A stretch of DNA of 61,696 nucleotides, from assembly GCF_001298265.1 (NCBI RefSeq), contig NZ_LGSZ01000077.1:1-61696 (forward strand). The letters run 5' to 3'. Below are positions 35,097-43,510 of the stretch, piece after piece. Made by a program: the position numbers and the translations under genes. The notes beneath the pieces are model-generated. The model made no database searches, had not been told where the DNA came from, and was given only the letters and a program-made list of their open reading frames with translations. The stretch comes from Allobosea vaviloviae (GTDB taxonomy: Bacteria; Pseudomonadota; Alphaproteobacteria; Rhizobiales; Beijerinckiaceae). Each line of letters begins with the position of its first letter. Position 1 is the first letter of the stretch.

Positions 35097-36842
35097 ATGC
35101 GCATGACGACACTTTGGATCGCCGCGGCGATCGGCGGCTTGTCGGCAGCCGGGCCGGTGGCCGGGCAGACGATTTACCCGATCAATCGCGCCGAAATCCT
35201 CGAGGGCTCGCGCTTCGACTTCAAGGTCGAGTTCCCGAATGCGCCGACCTCGGCCGACGTCACTGTGACGATCAACGGCAAGGCCCCCGCAGAGATCTTC
35301 GGCAAGGCCACGACCTTTATGCAGAGCGAGGAAGGCCAGAAGCATTCGGCGCTGTGGCTGCGCGGCGCGTCGCTGCCGGCCGGCAACTACGTGGTCGAAG
35401 CCACGCAGGGGACCAACAAGGCGACGGTGAAGTGGGATGTCTTCGCGACCGCCCAGCCGCGCCGCGCCAAGAATGTCATCCTCTTCATCGGCGACGGCAT
35501 GTCGGTCGCCAACCGCACCGCCGCGCGCATCCTGTCCAAGGGCTGGGACGAAGGCCGCTACAACGGCGAACTCGCCATGGACGATATGTCCAACATGGCG
35601 CTGATCTCGACCTCGGGCAGCGACTCGATCGTCACCGACAGCGCCAATGCCGCCCACGCCTACACGACCGGCCACAAATCCTGCGTCAACGCACTCGGCG
35701 TCTATTGCGCCAAGAACGCGCTGACGCTCGACCATCCGAAGGTCGAAACCATTGCCGAGGTGATCAAGCGCCGCGGCCAGATGGCGATCGGCGTGGTCAC
35801 CAACTCCGAAATCGAAGACGCCACGCCGGCCTCGATGGTCGCCCACACCCGCCGCCGCTCGGACTTCAACGACATCGTCAAGATGTTCCACGACGTGCAG
35901 CCCGACGTGATCATGGGCGGCGGTTCGCCGAACTTCCTCTCCAAGGCAACGCCGGGCTCGAAGCGCACCGACGAGCAGGACTTCATCGCGAAGTTCAAGG
36001 AGGCCGGCTACACGCTCGCCACCACCAAGACCGAGATGAACGCGGCGGTCGCCGCCGGCTCCAAGAAGCTGCTCGGCCTCTACAACACCGGCAATATCGA
36101 CGGCGCCTTCGACCTGCGACTGGCGAAGAAGGGCACGATCTCGAAATTCCCCGATCAGCCCGATGTGGTCGAGCAGACCAGAGCCGCGCTCGACATGCTG
36201 AAAGGCAACCCGGACGGCTTCTTCCTGATGGTCGAGTCGGCGCGCATCGACAAGTACAGCCATTCGCTCGACTGGGAGCGCTCGGTGTTCGACACGATCA
36301 TGCTCGACAACGCCGTCAAGCTCGCCAAGGACTTCGCCGGAGACCGCAACGATACGCTGATCATCGTCGTGCCCGATCACGCCCATCCGATCTCGATCAT
36401 CGGCACCTATGACGACGACCGTCCGGGCCAGCTCCTGCGCGACAAGCTCGGCGTCTACGCCGAATCGCGGCCGCCGAACTACGGCCCGCTCGACGCCGAG
36501 GGCTATCCGACCAAGGTGGACACCTCGCGCCGCCTGGCCGTCGTCTATGGCAGCTATCCCGACACCTGCGACACCGGCCGGCCGAACATGAGCGGCGAAC
36601 GCGTGCCGGCCGTGAAGGGCCCCGATGGCAAGACCAACATCGCCAATGAGAAGGACTGCACGGGTCCGCTCGCCGCCCGCAAGACCGGCAACCTGCCCTT
36701 CGACGCCAATAGCGGCGTCCACTCGGCCGATGACGTGATTCTGACCGCGATGGGCCCGGGTGCCGAGAAATTCCGCGGCCACAAGCCCAACACCTATGTC
36801 TTCCGCGTCATGGCGGAAGCCCTGGCGCTGGGCGGCAAGTAA
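35097..36842 (+). CDS. Alkaline phosphatase
   Basis: 581 aa. A signal peptide (MRMTTLWIAAAIGGLSAAGPVAGQ) sends it to the periplasm. The catalytic core begins VILFIGDGMSVANRTAARIL, giving the first metal-binding Asp, and the nucleophile is Ser in VTDSANAAHAYTTGHK. Later metal ligands lie in VESARIDKYSHSLDWE and VVPDHAHP. An N-terminal extra domain of about 110 residues, before the catalytic core, resembles an Ig-like module. The ATG at 35097 has GAGGA nine bases upstream. The PHO box indicates induction in phosphate starvation. Confidence 0.9.
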   Translation: MRMTTLWIAAAIGGLSAAGPVAGQTIYPINRAEILEGSRFDFKVEFPNAPTSADVTVTINGKAPAEIFGKATTFMQSEEGQKHSALWLRGASLPAGNYVVEATQGTNKATVKWDVFATAQPRRAKNVILFIGDGMSVANRTAARILSKGWDEGRYNGELAMDDMSNMALISTSGSDSIVTDSANAAHAYTTGHKSCVNALGVYCAKNALTLDHPKVETIAEVIKRRGQMAIGVVTNSEIEDATPASMVAHTRRRSDFNDIVKMFHDVQPDVIMGGGSPNFLSKATPGSKRTDEQDFIAKFKEAGYTLATTKTEMNAAVAAGSKKLLGLYNTGNIDGAFDLRLAKKGTISKFPDQPDVVEQTRAALDMLKGNPDGFFLMVESARIDKYSHSLDWERSVFDTIMLDNAVKLAKDFAGDRNDTLIIVVPDHAHPISIIGTYDDDRPGQLLRDKLGVYAESRPPNYGPLDAEGYPTKVDTSRRLAVVYGSYPDTCDTGRPNMSGERVPAVKGPDGKTNIANEKDCTGPLAARKTGNLPFDANSGVHSADDVILTAMGPGAEKFRGHKPNTYVFRVMAEALALGGK

Positions 36843-36861
36843 GCCTCCCAAGACCAGACAG

Positions 36862-36894
36862 AGGTCGGCGCGGCCTTGACAGGCGCCGACCTCG
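36862..36894 (+). terminator. Strong hairpin after the alkaline phosphatase gene
   Basis: GAGGTCGGCGC and GCGCCGACCTC form a perfect 11-bp stem around an 11-base loop, 20 bp after the stop. No U-run follows, so it may be an RNA-stability hairpin or a partial attenuator ahead of the next gene. Confidence 0.5.
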
Positions 36895-36911
36895 GGATGC
36901 GAGACAAACCG

Positions 36912-37376
36912 ATGCAGCTTTGCGCGAAACCTGCGATCCCGACCCGCCGCGGCCTCCTCAACGGGGCTGCGGCGATCGCGCTTTGCGGCCCGGCGCTGGC
37001 CGCCGAGCCCGCCGGCATCGCCTTCGACAGCCTCTACAAATCCTTCGGCGTGCTCGGCTTCCAGTTTTCCGACCGCGTGACGGCGCTGCGGGGGCAGAGC
37101 GTCAGGATCACCGGCTACATGGCGCCGCCGCTGAAGCCCGAGAGCCACTTCTTCGTGCTGACGCGCGAACCGCTGGCCATCTGCCCGTTTTGCCAGTCGG
37201 ATGCCGACTGGCCGGTCGATATCGTCGTCGTCTTCATGAAAGAGATCACGCCGATGGTCAGCGCCGGCCGCAAGGTCGTCGTCGCCGGGCGGCTGGAGAT
37301 CGGTTCGGCCACCGATGCCGAGACCGGCTTCGTCAGCCAGATCAGATTGACCGATGCCAGCTTCACCCTCGCCTAA
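36912..37376 (+). CDS. Exported DUF3299-like hypothetical protein
   Basis: 154 aa from the ATG at 36912; an ATG at 36897 is also possible, while one at 36876 lies inside the upstream hairpin. An arginine-containing signal (TRRGLLNGAAAIALCGPALA) ends near residue 24. The mature part holds RGQSVRITGYMAPPL and LAICPFCQSDADWPVDIVVV with a C-x-x-C pair, typical of DUF3299-like periplasmic proteins that sit beside MacB/LolDE-type ABC genes. A metal- or cofactor-related role is inferred from context only. It overlaps the ABC ATPase gene by 23 bp. Confidence 0.7.
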   Translation: MQLCAKPAIPTRRGLLNGAAAIALCGPALAAEPAGIAFDSLYKSFGVLGFQFSDRVTALRGQSVRITGYMAPPLKPESHFFVLTREPLAICPFCQSDADWPVDIVVVFMKEITPMVSAGRKVVVAGRLEIGSATDAETGFVSQIRLTDASFTLA

Positions 37377-38109
37377 CACCATCGCGGCAAAGGATTTGGC
37401 CACGGCAAGAACCCTGCGGCTGACCGGCGTCACGCTCGATCATCGCGGCGGCGACGGCCGCCCGTTCCGGGTGCTCGACCTGCCGAAACTCGTCGTCGCG
37501 CCGGGCGAGCATCTGGGTCTGCGCGGGCCGTCGGGCTCCGGCAAGACCTCGATTTTGCATCTGATCGCCGGGCTGATCCTCCCGGGCAGCGGCACGGTCG
37601 CCTGGGGCGAGACCGAGGTGTCCGCCCTGGACGTTTCCCGGCGCGATCGCTGGCGGCTCAACACGCTCGGCTATGTCTTCCAGGATTTTCACCTGATTCC
37701 CGAACTCGACGTCGCCGCCAACATCACCTTGCCGGCCAGTTTCTCGTCCTGGCGGATCGGCCGGGCCGAGCGCGAGCATGGCGAGGCGCTGGCCCGGCGA
37801 ATGGGCCTCACCGATCTGAGCCGGAAAGCCGGCGTGCTCTCGCGCGGCGAGCAGCAGCGGGTCGCGATCGCCCGCGCGCTGAGCCGGCGGCCGGCGCTGA
37901 TCCTCGCCGACGAGCCGACCGCCAGCCTCGATGCAGCCCATGCCGAGGAGGTCGGCACCCTTTTGGTCGAGGCCGCCCGCGAGGCCGGCGCCACGCTGAT
38001 CTGCGCCAGCCATGATTCAGGGCTGCTGGCGCGGATGGAACGTTGCATCGACATTGCGCCGGCTCCGCCCCTCCCCGACCTCGCCACGGTGTCGGGACAC
38101 GCCGCATGA
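37354..38109 (+). CDS. ABC transporter ATP-binding protein (LolD/MacB type)
   Basis: 251 aa. Walker A GPSGSGKTS near residue 62, Q-loop in GYVFQDFHLIPELDV near 108, signature LSRGEQQRVAIARAL near 160 (LSRGE instead of LSGGQ, as in many LolD-like proteins), and Walker B LILADEPTASLD. It works with the FtsX-like permease that follows with an ATGA overlap. The start lies inside the preceding gene. Confidence 0.88.
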   Translation: MPASPSPNTIAAKDLATARTLRLTGVTLDHRGGDGRPFRVLDLPKLVVAPGEHLGLRGPSGSGKTSILHLIAGLILPGSGTVAWGETEVSALDVSRRDRWRLNTLGYVFQDFHLIPELDVAANITLPASFSSWRIGRAEREHGEALARRMGLTDLSRKAGVLSRGEQQRVAIARALSRRPALILADEPTASLDAAHAEEVGTLLVEAAREAGATLICASHDSGLLARMERCIDIAPAPPLPDLATVSGHAA

Positions 38110-39386
38110 ACCCTTTCGCGATGGTCTGGGCCGATCTGCGAGCCCTGCGCTGGACAGCGCTGGCGATCGTTGCGCTGATCGCCATGGCGGTCGCGATCGG
38201 CGTTGCCATCGGCGCGCAGGAGCGGGCCCTGCGCAAGAGTTCGACCGTCGCCGCGGCCGATTTCGACCTGTTGATCGGCGCCCCCGGCAGCCAGACCCAG
38301 TTGCTGATGTCGACGATCTATCTGCAACTCGAAGCGATCCCGCTGATGGACGGCGCCGTGCTCAAGGCGCTCGCCCAGGACGAGCGCGTCGCCGATTTCG
38401 CACCGATCGCCTTCGGCGATGTCAGCCGGGGCTATCCGATCATCGGCACGACGAGCGCCTTCGCCGGCCGCTGGGGCCGCATCGCCCCGAGCGAGGGGCG
38501 TCTCTTCGCCGCCGAGGGCGAGGCGGTGGTCGGCGCCGATGTCCGCTACAAGCTCGGCGATCGCATCGCGCCGTCCCATGCTCCCGCCGTGCAGGGGCGC
38601 AAGGCCGGGGAGGAAGACGAGGACGAGGCGAAGCATCGCCATGCCGGCCATGACTACACCGTCGTCGGACGCCTGCCGCCGCTCGGTTCGCCCTGGGACC
38701 GCGCGATCCTGGTACCGGTCGAGAGCGTCTGGGAGGTGCATGGTCTCGGCAACGGCCATGCGCCCGGCGTCGAGAGGATCGGCGCGCCCTTCGACGCGGA
38801 GACGCTGCCGGGCGTGCCGGCGGTCGTCGTCAAGCCGCGCAGCGTGGCGGGAGCCTATGCCCTGCGCAGCCATTATCGCCAGAGCGGCGCGATGGCTCTG
38901 TTCACCGCGCGCAGCCAATACTCCCAGAGCGGCACGATGGCGTTCTTCCCGGCCGAGGTGCTTGTCGGGATCTACCGGGCGCTCGGCGACGCGCGCGGCC
39001 TGCTGGTCCTCGCCTCGACGCTGAACGCCACGCTCGTCCTGTCGTCCATCCTGCTGCTGCTCGTCGCCGTCGCCGGCCTGCGGCGGCGGCGCTATGCGGT
39101 GCTGCGTGCGATGGGCGCGCCGCGGCTCTACGTGCTGCTCGTGATCTGGCTCGGCATGGCCGCGCTGATGGCGCTGGGCTGCGTGGCGGGGTTGATGCTC
39201 GGCGTCGGCGCGGCAGGGGCGCTCGCGAAAGCGGTCGAGGCGCAGACCGGTCTGCGGCTCGCCATCTCGGTGGAGTCGCCCGAACTGCTGCAGGTCGCCC
39301 TGCTCTTCGTCGTCGGGACCGTCTTGAGCCTGCTGCCGGCGGCCGCATCGTTCCGCAGCCCGATCGCCACCGAATTGCGCGGCTGA
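38106..39386 (+). CDS. FtsX/MacB-like ABC transporter permease
   Basis: 426 aa from the ATG at 38106. One membrane helix near residues 16-38 is followed by a large extracytoplasmic domain (about 40-290) and three C-terminal helices (LLVLASTLNATLVLSSILLLLV, YVLLVIWLGMAALMALGC, VALLFVVGTVLSLLPA), the FtsX layout. A charged Glu/Asp/His-rich run GEEDEDEAKHRHAGHD near residue 175 might bind metal. The family uses mechanotransmission rather than classical import. Confidence 0.87.
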   Translation: MNPFAMVWADLRALRWTALAIVALIAMAVAIGVAIGAQERALRKSSTVAAADFDLLIGAPGSQTQLLMSTIYLQLEAIPLMDGAVLKALAQDERVADFAPIAFGDVSRGYPIIGTTSAFAGRWGRIAPSEGRLFAAEGEAVVGADVRYKLGDRIAPSHAPAVQGRKAGEEDEDEAKHRHAGHDYTVVGRLPPLGSPWDRAILVPVESVWEVHGLGNGHAPGVERIGAPFDAETLPGVPAVVVKPRSVAGAYALRSHYRQSGAMALFTARSQYSQSGTMAFFPAEVLVGIYRALGDARGLLVLASTLNATLVLSSILLLLVAVAGLRRRRYAVLRAMGAPRLYVLLVIWLGMAALMALGCVAGLMLGVGAAGALAKAVEAQTGLRLAISVESPELLQVALLFVVGTVLSLLPAAASFRSPIATELRG

Positions 39387-39518
39387 CGCGGGTCGGCGGG
39401 ACGGGGCGAACTTGCCAATCCGGTCATCTGAAGGCAATCTAAGCTTAGCAAAATGTTCAGCGCGTCTGTGCCGGAGTGGTCTCTCGTCGGGCAACAGGGC
39501 AAGGGAAATTCCAGAACC

Positions 39519-40226
39519 ATGATCATCGACGGTGTGAATGCCGATGCCGGCAAGAATGACGAGATCGCGTTTGGGCGTCGCGCTGCGCTGCTCAACCGCC
39601 GGTCGTTCCTGGTCGGCTCGGCGGTGGGTCTGGGCGCGCTCGGGCTCGGCGGCTGCGCTGTCACCGACGGCATGAGCCTCGCCGAGGCGGAGAAGGTCTA
39701 CGGGCCGGTGCCGCAGGATAAGTTCCCGATTCCCGCAGTCGACGTCACCAAGGTCGACCCGAAATATTTCCGCAAGACGGTCGCCTATGACGGCAAGGAA
39801 GCGGCCGGCACGATCATCGTCGATCCCGGCAATTACTATGTCTACCGCGTCGAGGGCGACGGCTCGGCCACCCGCTATGGCGCCAATGTCGGGCGCGACG
39901 GTTTCCGCTGGAGCGGCGACGCCTATGTCGGGCGCAAATCCGAATGGGCAACCTGGACGCCGCCCAGGGAGATGATCAAGCGCCAGCCGGAGGTCGCGGT
40001 CTGGGCTCGCGGCATGCCCGGCGGCCTTGAGAACCCGCTCGGCGCCCGCACGCTGCATCTCTATCAGAACGGCGCCTACACGCTCTACACGATCTATGCC
40101 TCGAGCGACCCGGAGACGATCGGCTCAGGGATCACCAGCGGCTGCGTCGGCCTGCTCAGCCAGGACATGATCCACCTGTATGATCGCACTCCGGTCAAGT
40201 CGAAGGTGGTCGTCCTGCCGGCCTGA
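39519..40226 (+). CDS. L,D-transpeptidase (YkuD domain)
   Basis: 235 aa. A twin-arginine/lipoprotein-like signal (NRRSFLVGSAVGLGALGLGGCAV) precedes a YkuD catalytic domain. The nucleophile is Cys in SGITSGCVGLLSQDMIHLY near residue 208; the usual SHGC is TSGC here, as in many alphaproteobacterial relatives. GARTLHLYQNGAY supplies the conserved His. It would make 3-3 crosslinks or attach lipoproteins to peptidoglycan. A start at 39453 would add 22 residues before the signal and is less likely. Confidence 0.88.
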   Translation: MIIDGVNADAGKNDEIAFGRRAALLNRRSFLVGSAVGLGALGLGGCAVTDGMSLAEAEKVYGPVPQDKFPIPAVDVTKVDPKYFRKTVAYDGKEAAGTIIVDPGNYYVYRVEGDGSATRYGANVGRDGFRWSGDAYVGRKSEWATWTPPREMIKRQPEVAVWARGMPGGLENPLGARTLHLYQNGAYTLYTIYASSDPETIGSGITSGCVGLLSQDMIHLYDRTPVKSKVVVLPA

Positions 40227-40267
40227 CCGGGCCTGCAAGGCTGGACAGCTCCCGCCTCGCTGCCACC

Positions 40268-40957
40268 TCATGCGGATGGCGCGCTGTGGTCCGGGCTGAC
40301 TCGCGAGGGTTCAGGCTGCCAGGCGGCCAGGGCGCTTCGGCCTGTCTCGGTGAGCGCATAGACGCCCCGCTCGAAGCGTTCGAACCAGCCATAGACGTTG
40401 CGGTGCAGGATTTTCTGCGCATCGGGACATGACGGCTTGAGATCGCGCGGCCGCTGCGGCGCCAGCGTCATCGCCGCCGCGCAGGCCAGCGCCTGCTGCC
40501 GATAGGCGGTCATGATGGGCTTGCGCGTGCTTCCGCCTGCCGATGGATCGCCCTGGCGTCGCTTGTGCTCCTCGACCAACCGCGAACGCCGGCGCGGGTC
40601 CTTGCGCGGCGTCGGCGCTGCCGGAGAGACGAGCACGTCGACACGGCCGGATGCGTCCACGCCGAGCAACCCGAAGCCGAGGCGCCGGCACAGATTGCGA
40701 TAGCGAGGGTCGCTTTCCCGTCCCTTCCCCCGCGGCGAAAGCCGGGCCGCCAGCCAGATTTCGTCGCCCAGACCCATCCGGTCCACGCCCTGGAGGATGA
40801 GTTCGAGATTGAAGGTCAGCTTCAGTTCGCCGATCACGACCACGGTCGGATCGTCGTCCCGGAGGCCGACGAGATCGCAGCGGCCGACCTCTCCCTTGAC
40901 GGTGTAGCCCAGACCTTGAAGGAAGTGCTTGACGGGTAAATAGAGCGACGTTTCCAC
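40268..40957 (-). CDS. DUF2161 family PD-(D/E)XK-like protein
   Basis: 229 aa. CDLVGLRDDD...VIGELKLTFNLELILQGVDRM near residues 26-60 gives the D...E-x-K arrangement of a PD-(D/E)XK nuclease fold, and the C-terminal half (YGWFERFERGVYALTETGRSALAAW) resembles a winged helix. DUF2161 proteins are often labelled phosphodiesterases but are uncharacterised. Convergent with the transpeptidase gene with a 41-bp gap. Confidence 0.8.
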   Translation of the reverse strand: METSLYLPVKHFLQGLGYTVKGEVGRCDLVGLRDDDPTVVVIGELKLTFNLELILQGVDRMGLGDEIWLAARLSPRGKGRESDPRYRNLCRRLGFGLLGVDASGRVDVLVSPAAPTPRKDPRRRSRLVEEHKRRQGDPSAGGSTRKPIMTAYRQQALACAAAMTLAPQRPRDLKPSCPDAQKILHRNVYGWFERFERGVYALTETGRSALAAWQPEPSRVSPDHSAPSA

Positions 40958-41174
40958 GCGGACCTCCGGGCAGCCGACCGACAGATATGCCTGATACTCG
41001 TTTCACAGAGGCAAACGCAGACCAAGGACGCTTGGCGGGGTGCCCATTCGAGCAGACAGGCAGCGTCAATGGGCTGCGCCCCGCCGCTCGCAGGCCCCGC
41101 ATGCCGGACGAGAACCCGTGGCGTTACCTCAGCCCGGCGATGCCGAAGCGCCCACAACGAAGGACAAGCCCAAG

Positions 41175-41924
41175 ATGACCAAGGACTTCACCGGCAAGCG
41201 CGTGATCGTGATGGGCGGCAGCCGCGGCATCGGGCGCTCGATCGCGCTGCGGTTCGCGGCGCGCGGCGCATCGGTCTCGATCTGTGCCCGCAGCGCCGGA
41301 CCGCTGGAGGCGACGCGCCGGGAGATCGCCGCGCTCGGCGTCACCGCGCATGCGGCCAGCGTCGATCTCGCCGATGCGGCCGCGATCGAGGCCTATGTGC
41401 CTGCGGCGGTGACAGCGCTGGGAGGGCTGGACGTCCTCGTCAACAACGCCTCCGGCTTCGGACATTCCGACGACGAGGAAGGCTGGGCGGCCTCGCTCAG
41501 CATCGATATGATGGCTGTGGTCCGCGGCAGCCATGCGGCGATCCCGCATATGAAGCCGGGCTCGTCGATCGTGAACATCTCGTCGATCTCGGGGCTGCGG
41601 GCCTCGTCGCGTTCGGCACCCTACGGCGCCGTCAAGGCGGCGGTGATGCATTACACCGCCAGCCAGGCCAAGATGCTGTCGCACAAGGGCATCCGGGTGA
41701 ACTGCGTCGCGCCCGGCTCGATCGAATTCCCGGGCGGAACCTGGGAGGATCGGAAGACCTCCAACCCCGAGCTCTACCAGTCGACGCTGGCCGGCATCGC
41801 CTTCGGCCGCATGGGCAGGCCCGAGGAGGTCGCCGAAGTCGTGCTCTTCCTCGCCTCCGACCGGGCAAGCTGGGTCACGGGTCAGAGCATCGTGGTCGAT
41901 GGCGGGCAGCTCGTCGGCCCCTGA
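41175..41924 (+). CDS. SDR-family NAD(P)-dependent oxidoreductase
   Basis: 249 aa. The cofactor motif is GGSRGIGRS near residue 12, NNAS near 89, and the catalytic Ser-Tyr-Lys set lies in NISSISGLRASSRSAPYGAVKAA (Tyr-x3-Lys). Classical SDR length. Substrate unknown. The ATG at 41175 follows ACAAGCCCAAG; longer in-frame starts run through a non-coding leader. Confidence 0.9.
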   Translation: MTKDFTGKRVIVMGGSRGIGRSIALRFAARGASVSICARSAGPLEATRREIAALGVTAHAASVDLADAAAIEAYVPAAVTALGGLDVLVNNASGFGHSDDEEGWAASLSIDMMAVVRGSHAAIPHMKPGSSIVNISSISGLRASSRSAPYGAVKAAVMHYTASQAKMLSHKGIRVNCVAPGSIEFPGGTWEDRKTSNPELYQSTLAGIAFGRMGRPEEVAEVVLFLASDRASWVTGQSIVVDGGQLVGP

Positions 41925-42033
41925 GTCGGCTTCTCTGACGAGCGAACAGGGAACAGCCTGGCCCGCCGCCTGACGTGCCTGGTCGTCACGCATGTCCATG
42001 GCGTGACGGCCGTCCCGCTCCGCAGCCGTGAAT

Positions 42034-43506
42034 TCAGTCGAGCCTGCCGCCATGGACCGGGAAGGCATGCTCGCCGCGCCGCGCGATGCTCAACCGCTGG
42101 CGGAAGACCCCCGTTCCGGTCTCGAAGACCTCGACCGCGGGGGCATGATGGCGAATATCCGGCCTCATCAGGCTGGCCCCGCGCATGCTCGCAGGCGCTG
42201 AAAGCCCGAACAGATCGAGCACCGTCGGTGCGATATCGATGATGCCGGCGGGTGCTTCCGTCGCGCCTGAAGCGCCGCCTCGCGCCGCGCCACACAGGAT
42301 CAGCACCGTGTTGAGCTCGTGCCGGTTGAGCCCGCCATGCATCCCGCCGCCCACCGGCACGCCTCCGGTGATCAGGCCCAGGCCCGGCAGGCCATGTGCA
42401 TCGACGCTGGTATCGGAGCGCAGCACGTAGACGAGTTCCGGCTGCCGCGCATGGTCGAGGCCGACGAGCGCGGTCGAGAAGGTTCCTTCCACCGCGCCCC
42501 GCACGGGATCGTCCGATGGCGTGAACACCATGCCGATCTCGTCGCGCTGCATCAGCCAGTTCGCGATCTGGTCGCGCCGGTGCATATCGCCGTCGACCAT
42601 GCGGATTTCGCCCATGTTGCCGCCCGTCACCGTCACGGCGGCACCATTGATCGCCCGAGCGGAGGCGCGCGCCGCCTTGTGGCCGGCTTCGTCGAGCAGG
42701 CCGGCGATGTCGGCCACGCCCGAGCTGGAAATCTGGCCGTGATCGGAGGCCACGATGATGGCGATGTCGTCGGCATCCGACCGGGCGTCGATCGCCGCAC
42801 GGATTCGCCCGAACGCGGCATCGACCGCCGTGATGACGGCATTCGTGTCGTCGGAGGCCAGGAACTTGTAGTGAAACGAGGTGTCGGGCTCGTTGAACCA
42901 GATCAGCGCGACATCCGGGTCCATGTCGCCCAGCACATGCTCGATGAAGACGCGCGTGACGTACTCCGTCTCCTCGAAGCGCGGGAGGGTGCGGGGCGGC
43001 AGCGGCCCGAAGCGCTCCACCACCTCGTCGACGGCGTGAGGCGTCCGCGTGGCTTCCTGGCCCATCACCGAGAAGGTCCAGTGGCCATGGGCGGCCGCCC
43101 GCGGATTGATCGCATAGGTCGAGCCGGCCGAGCCGGAATGGACCACGGCAAAGCTCTTGCCCTGTGCCGCCAACCGGTCGCCAAGCGTTTCCGGAGCGAT
43201 CAAGGGCCCGTTGAGGCGCTCTTCGGCCAAAGCGAGATCGGCAGCCAGCGAGGTGTCGAGCACGAAATCGGGGGTCACCTCGGGGAAATAGAAGCTGTTG
43301 CCGACGATGCCATGGATTGCCGGCGGCGCGCCGGTCGAGATCGAGGACGTCGCCACCCGCGTCATCGACGGGAACACCGAGCGCGCCTCCCGGAACCAGG
43401 TGCCTTCGCCGGCGAATGCCGCCAGATTCGGCATGCGCTCCGGCGTCACCATGTCGGGCCTCAGCCCGTCGAACACCACAACGACGACCCGTGACGCTTT
43501 TTGCAT
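42034..43506 (-). CDS. Alkaline-phosphatase-superfamily phosphodiesterase (NPP/phosphonoacetate-hydrolase-like)
   Basis: 490 aa, no signal peptide. All expected two-metal ligands can be placed: VVFDGLRPD (Asp near residue 14), Thr nucleophile in FPSMTRVATSS near 48, NEPDTSFHYKF (Asp and His near 210), VASDHGQ (Asp-His near 258) and GGMHGGLNRHE (His near 385). GAPPAIHGIVGN is a block shared by nucleotide pyrophosphatases and phosphonoacetate hydrolases. It is the last gene of a peptide-type ABC operon, four bases from the permease, suggesting it cleaves an imported phosphoester or phosphonate in the cytoplasm. Confidence 0.85.
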   Translation of the reverse strand: MQKASRVVVVVFDGLRPDMVTPERMPNLAAFAGEGTWFREARSVFPSMTRVATSSISTGAPPAIHGIVGNSFYFPEVTPDFVLDTSLAADLALAEERLNGPLIAPETLGDRLAAQGKSFAVVHSGSAGSTYAINPRAAAHGHWTFSVMGQEATRTPHAVDEVVERFGPLPPRTLPRFEETEYVTRVFIEHVLGDMDPDVALIWFNEPDTSFHYKFLASDDTNAVITAVDAAFGRIRAAIDARSDADDIAIIVASDHGQISSSGVADIAGLLDEAGHKAARASARAINGAAVTVTGGNMGEIRMVDGDMHRRDQIANWLMQRDEIGMVFTPSDDPVRGAVEGTFSTALVGLDHARQPELVYVLRSDTSVDAHGLPGLGLITGGVPVGGGMHGGLNRHELNTVLILCGAARGGASGATEAPAGIIDIAPTVLDLFGLSAPASMRGASLMRPDIRHHAPAVEVFETGTGVFRQRLSIARRGEHAFPVHGGRLD

Positions 43507-43510
43507 GCTG

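Noticed and set aside
35091..40058. Two long minus-strand frames (780 and 789 codons) over the phosphatase, ABC trio and transpeptidase
   Set aside because: Composition is antisense-like and each spans several real genes on the plus strand.
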